Below the pieces are notes generated by a model. The model had not been told where the DNA came from, made no database searches, and saw nothing but the letters and a program-made list of their open reading frames with translations. Shown in pieces: positions 63,823 through 64,000 of a stretch of 64,000 bases of DNA (positions are counted from its first letter, which is position 1; each line of letters opens with the position of its first letter). Origin of the DNA: Sphingopyxis macrogoltabida (GTDB lineage: Bacteria; Pseudomonadota; Alphaproteobacteria; Sphingomonadales; Sphingomonadaceae); the NCBI RefSeq assembly GCF_001314325.1, contig NZ_CP009430.1, positions 310,001 through 374,000 on the forward strand, given 5' to 3'. Position numbers and translations under genes: made by a program.

Positions 63823-64000
63823 TCAGGCGACGAGGCGGGGCGCGCTGGGCGTGGCCGGGTCGAGCCGAAGGTCGCGGTAGATTCGCTCGGCAAGGCGATC
63901 GGGCGCGAGAAGCTCGCTCACCGATCCCCAGTAGTTGCGTTCGCCGACATGGTCGTCGCGGCCATGAACACGGCGGAAGCAAATCTCGCGGCCGGGTCCG
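63823..64000 (-). CDS. hypothetical protein, 3' end only
   Basis: The last 58 codons of a gene whose start lies beyond the window. The readable end (GREICFRRVHGRDDHVGERN, then YWGSVSELLAPDRLAERIYR) has normal protein composition and ends in TGA. No domain recognised. Confidence 0.55.
   Translation of the reverse strand, partial: GPGREICFRRVHGRDDHVGERNYWGSVSELLAPDRLAERIYRDLRLDPATPSAPRLVA

Noticed and set aside
1..64000. CRISPR array, tRNA or rRNA gene, integrase or transposase
   Set aside because: Looked for on both strands; no regularly spaced repeats, no tRNA-like cloverleaf noticed, and no recombinase or transposase motifs among the translated frames. A tRNA search program would be needed to exclude a tRNA fully.

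Overview
The window looks like part of a conjugative plasmid or integrative conjugative element from an alphaproteobacterium of the sphingomonad group (Sphingopyxis, Sphingobium or Novosphingobium type). The evidence is the GC-rich sequence, two large TonB-dependent receptors beside catabolic genes, Rieske oxygenase alpha/beta pairs with no ferredoxin or reductase next to them, and a MobF-type relaxase with a TraD-type coupling protein. No rRNA, tRNA, CRISPR array, integrase, transposase or replication initiator was seen, so plasmid and ICE cannot be told apart here.

Positions 1-33.3 kb are a catabolic island. A divergent pair of operons meets near 7.8 kb. Leftward run 2-hydroxypentadienoate hydratase, acetylating acetaldehyde dehydrogenase, 4-hydroxy-2-oxovalerate aldolase, a class II aldolase-family protein and a PrpE-like acyl-CoA synthetase, followed by a separately controlled TonB receptor. 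Rightward run Rieske dioxygenase alpha and beta, a type I extradiol dioxygenase, an SDR, a meta-cleavage-product hydrolase and a TetR regulator. Together these form an almost complete meta-cleavage route for a carboxylated aromatic. The closest known layout is p-cumate degradation (cmt), where a class II aldolase-like enzyme decarboxylates the ring-cleavage product and the hydrolase releases a short branched acid for CoA activation. Next come a fumarylacetoacetase-family hydrolase, a fused 2-oxoacid:ferredoxin oxidoreductase, a second, benzoate-dioxygenase-like alpha/beta pair, a GntR regulator, a second TonB receptor, an SDR, a BphC-like dioxygenase, a Crp/Fnr regulator, and a CoA-thioester block (two acyl-CoA dehydrogenases, an atypical SDR, a MaoC-like protein, etfBA and an MFS carrier). 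Several intergenic palindromes recur between operons and suggest at least three shared regulatory circuits.

Positions 33.3-40.5 kb hold the transfer genes: a winged-helix-like protein, a TrwC/TraI relaxase-helicase, TraD and a ribbon-helix-helix protein, with a candidate oriT upstream. Positions 40.5-64 kb are an accessory and maintenance module read almost entirely leftward: ssb, DUF736, DUF2493 and DUF4262 proteins, KlcA/ArdB antirestriction, a GHKL ATPase, three toxin-antitoxin loci (Phd/PIN, ParDE-like, RES/Xre-like), an orphan FitA-like antitoxin, a short N6-methylase-like protein, a protein built of seven Myb/SANT-like repeats, a HerA-like ATPase broken by a frameshift, and a PP-loop (PAPS-reductase-like) protein. 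Many small unknown genes lie among them. Two genes show clear reading-frame breaks and one shows an ambiguous one. A structured intergenic repeat occurs three times.
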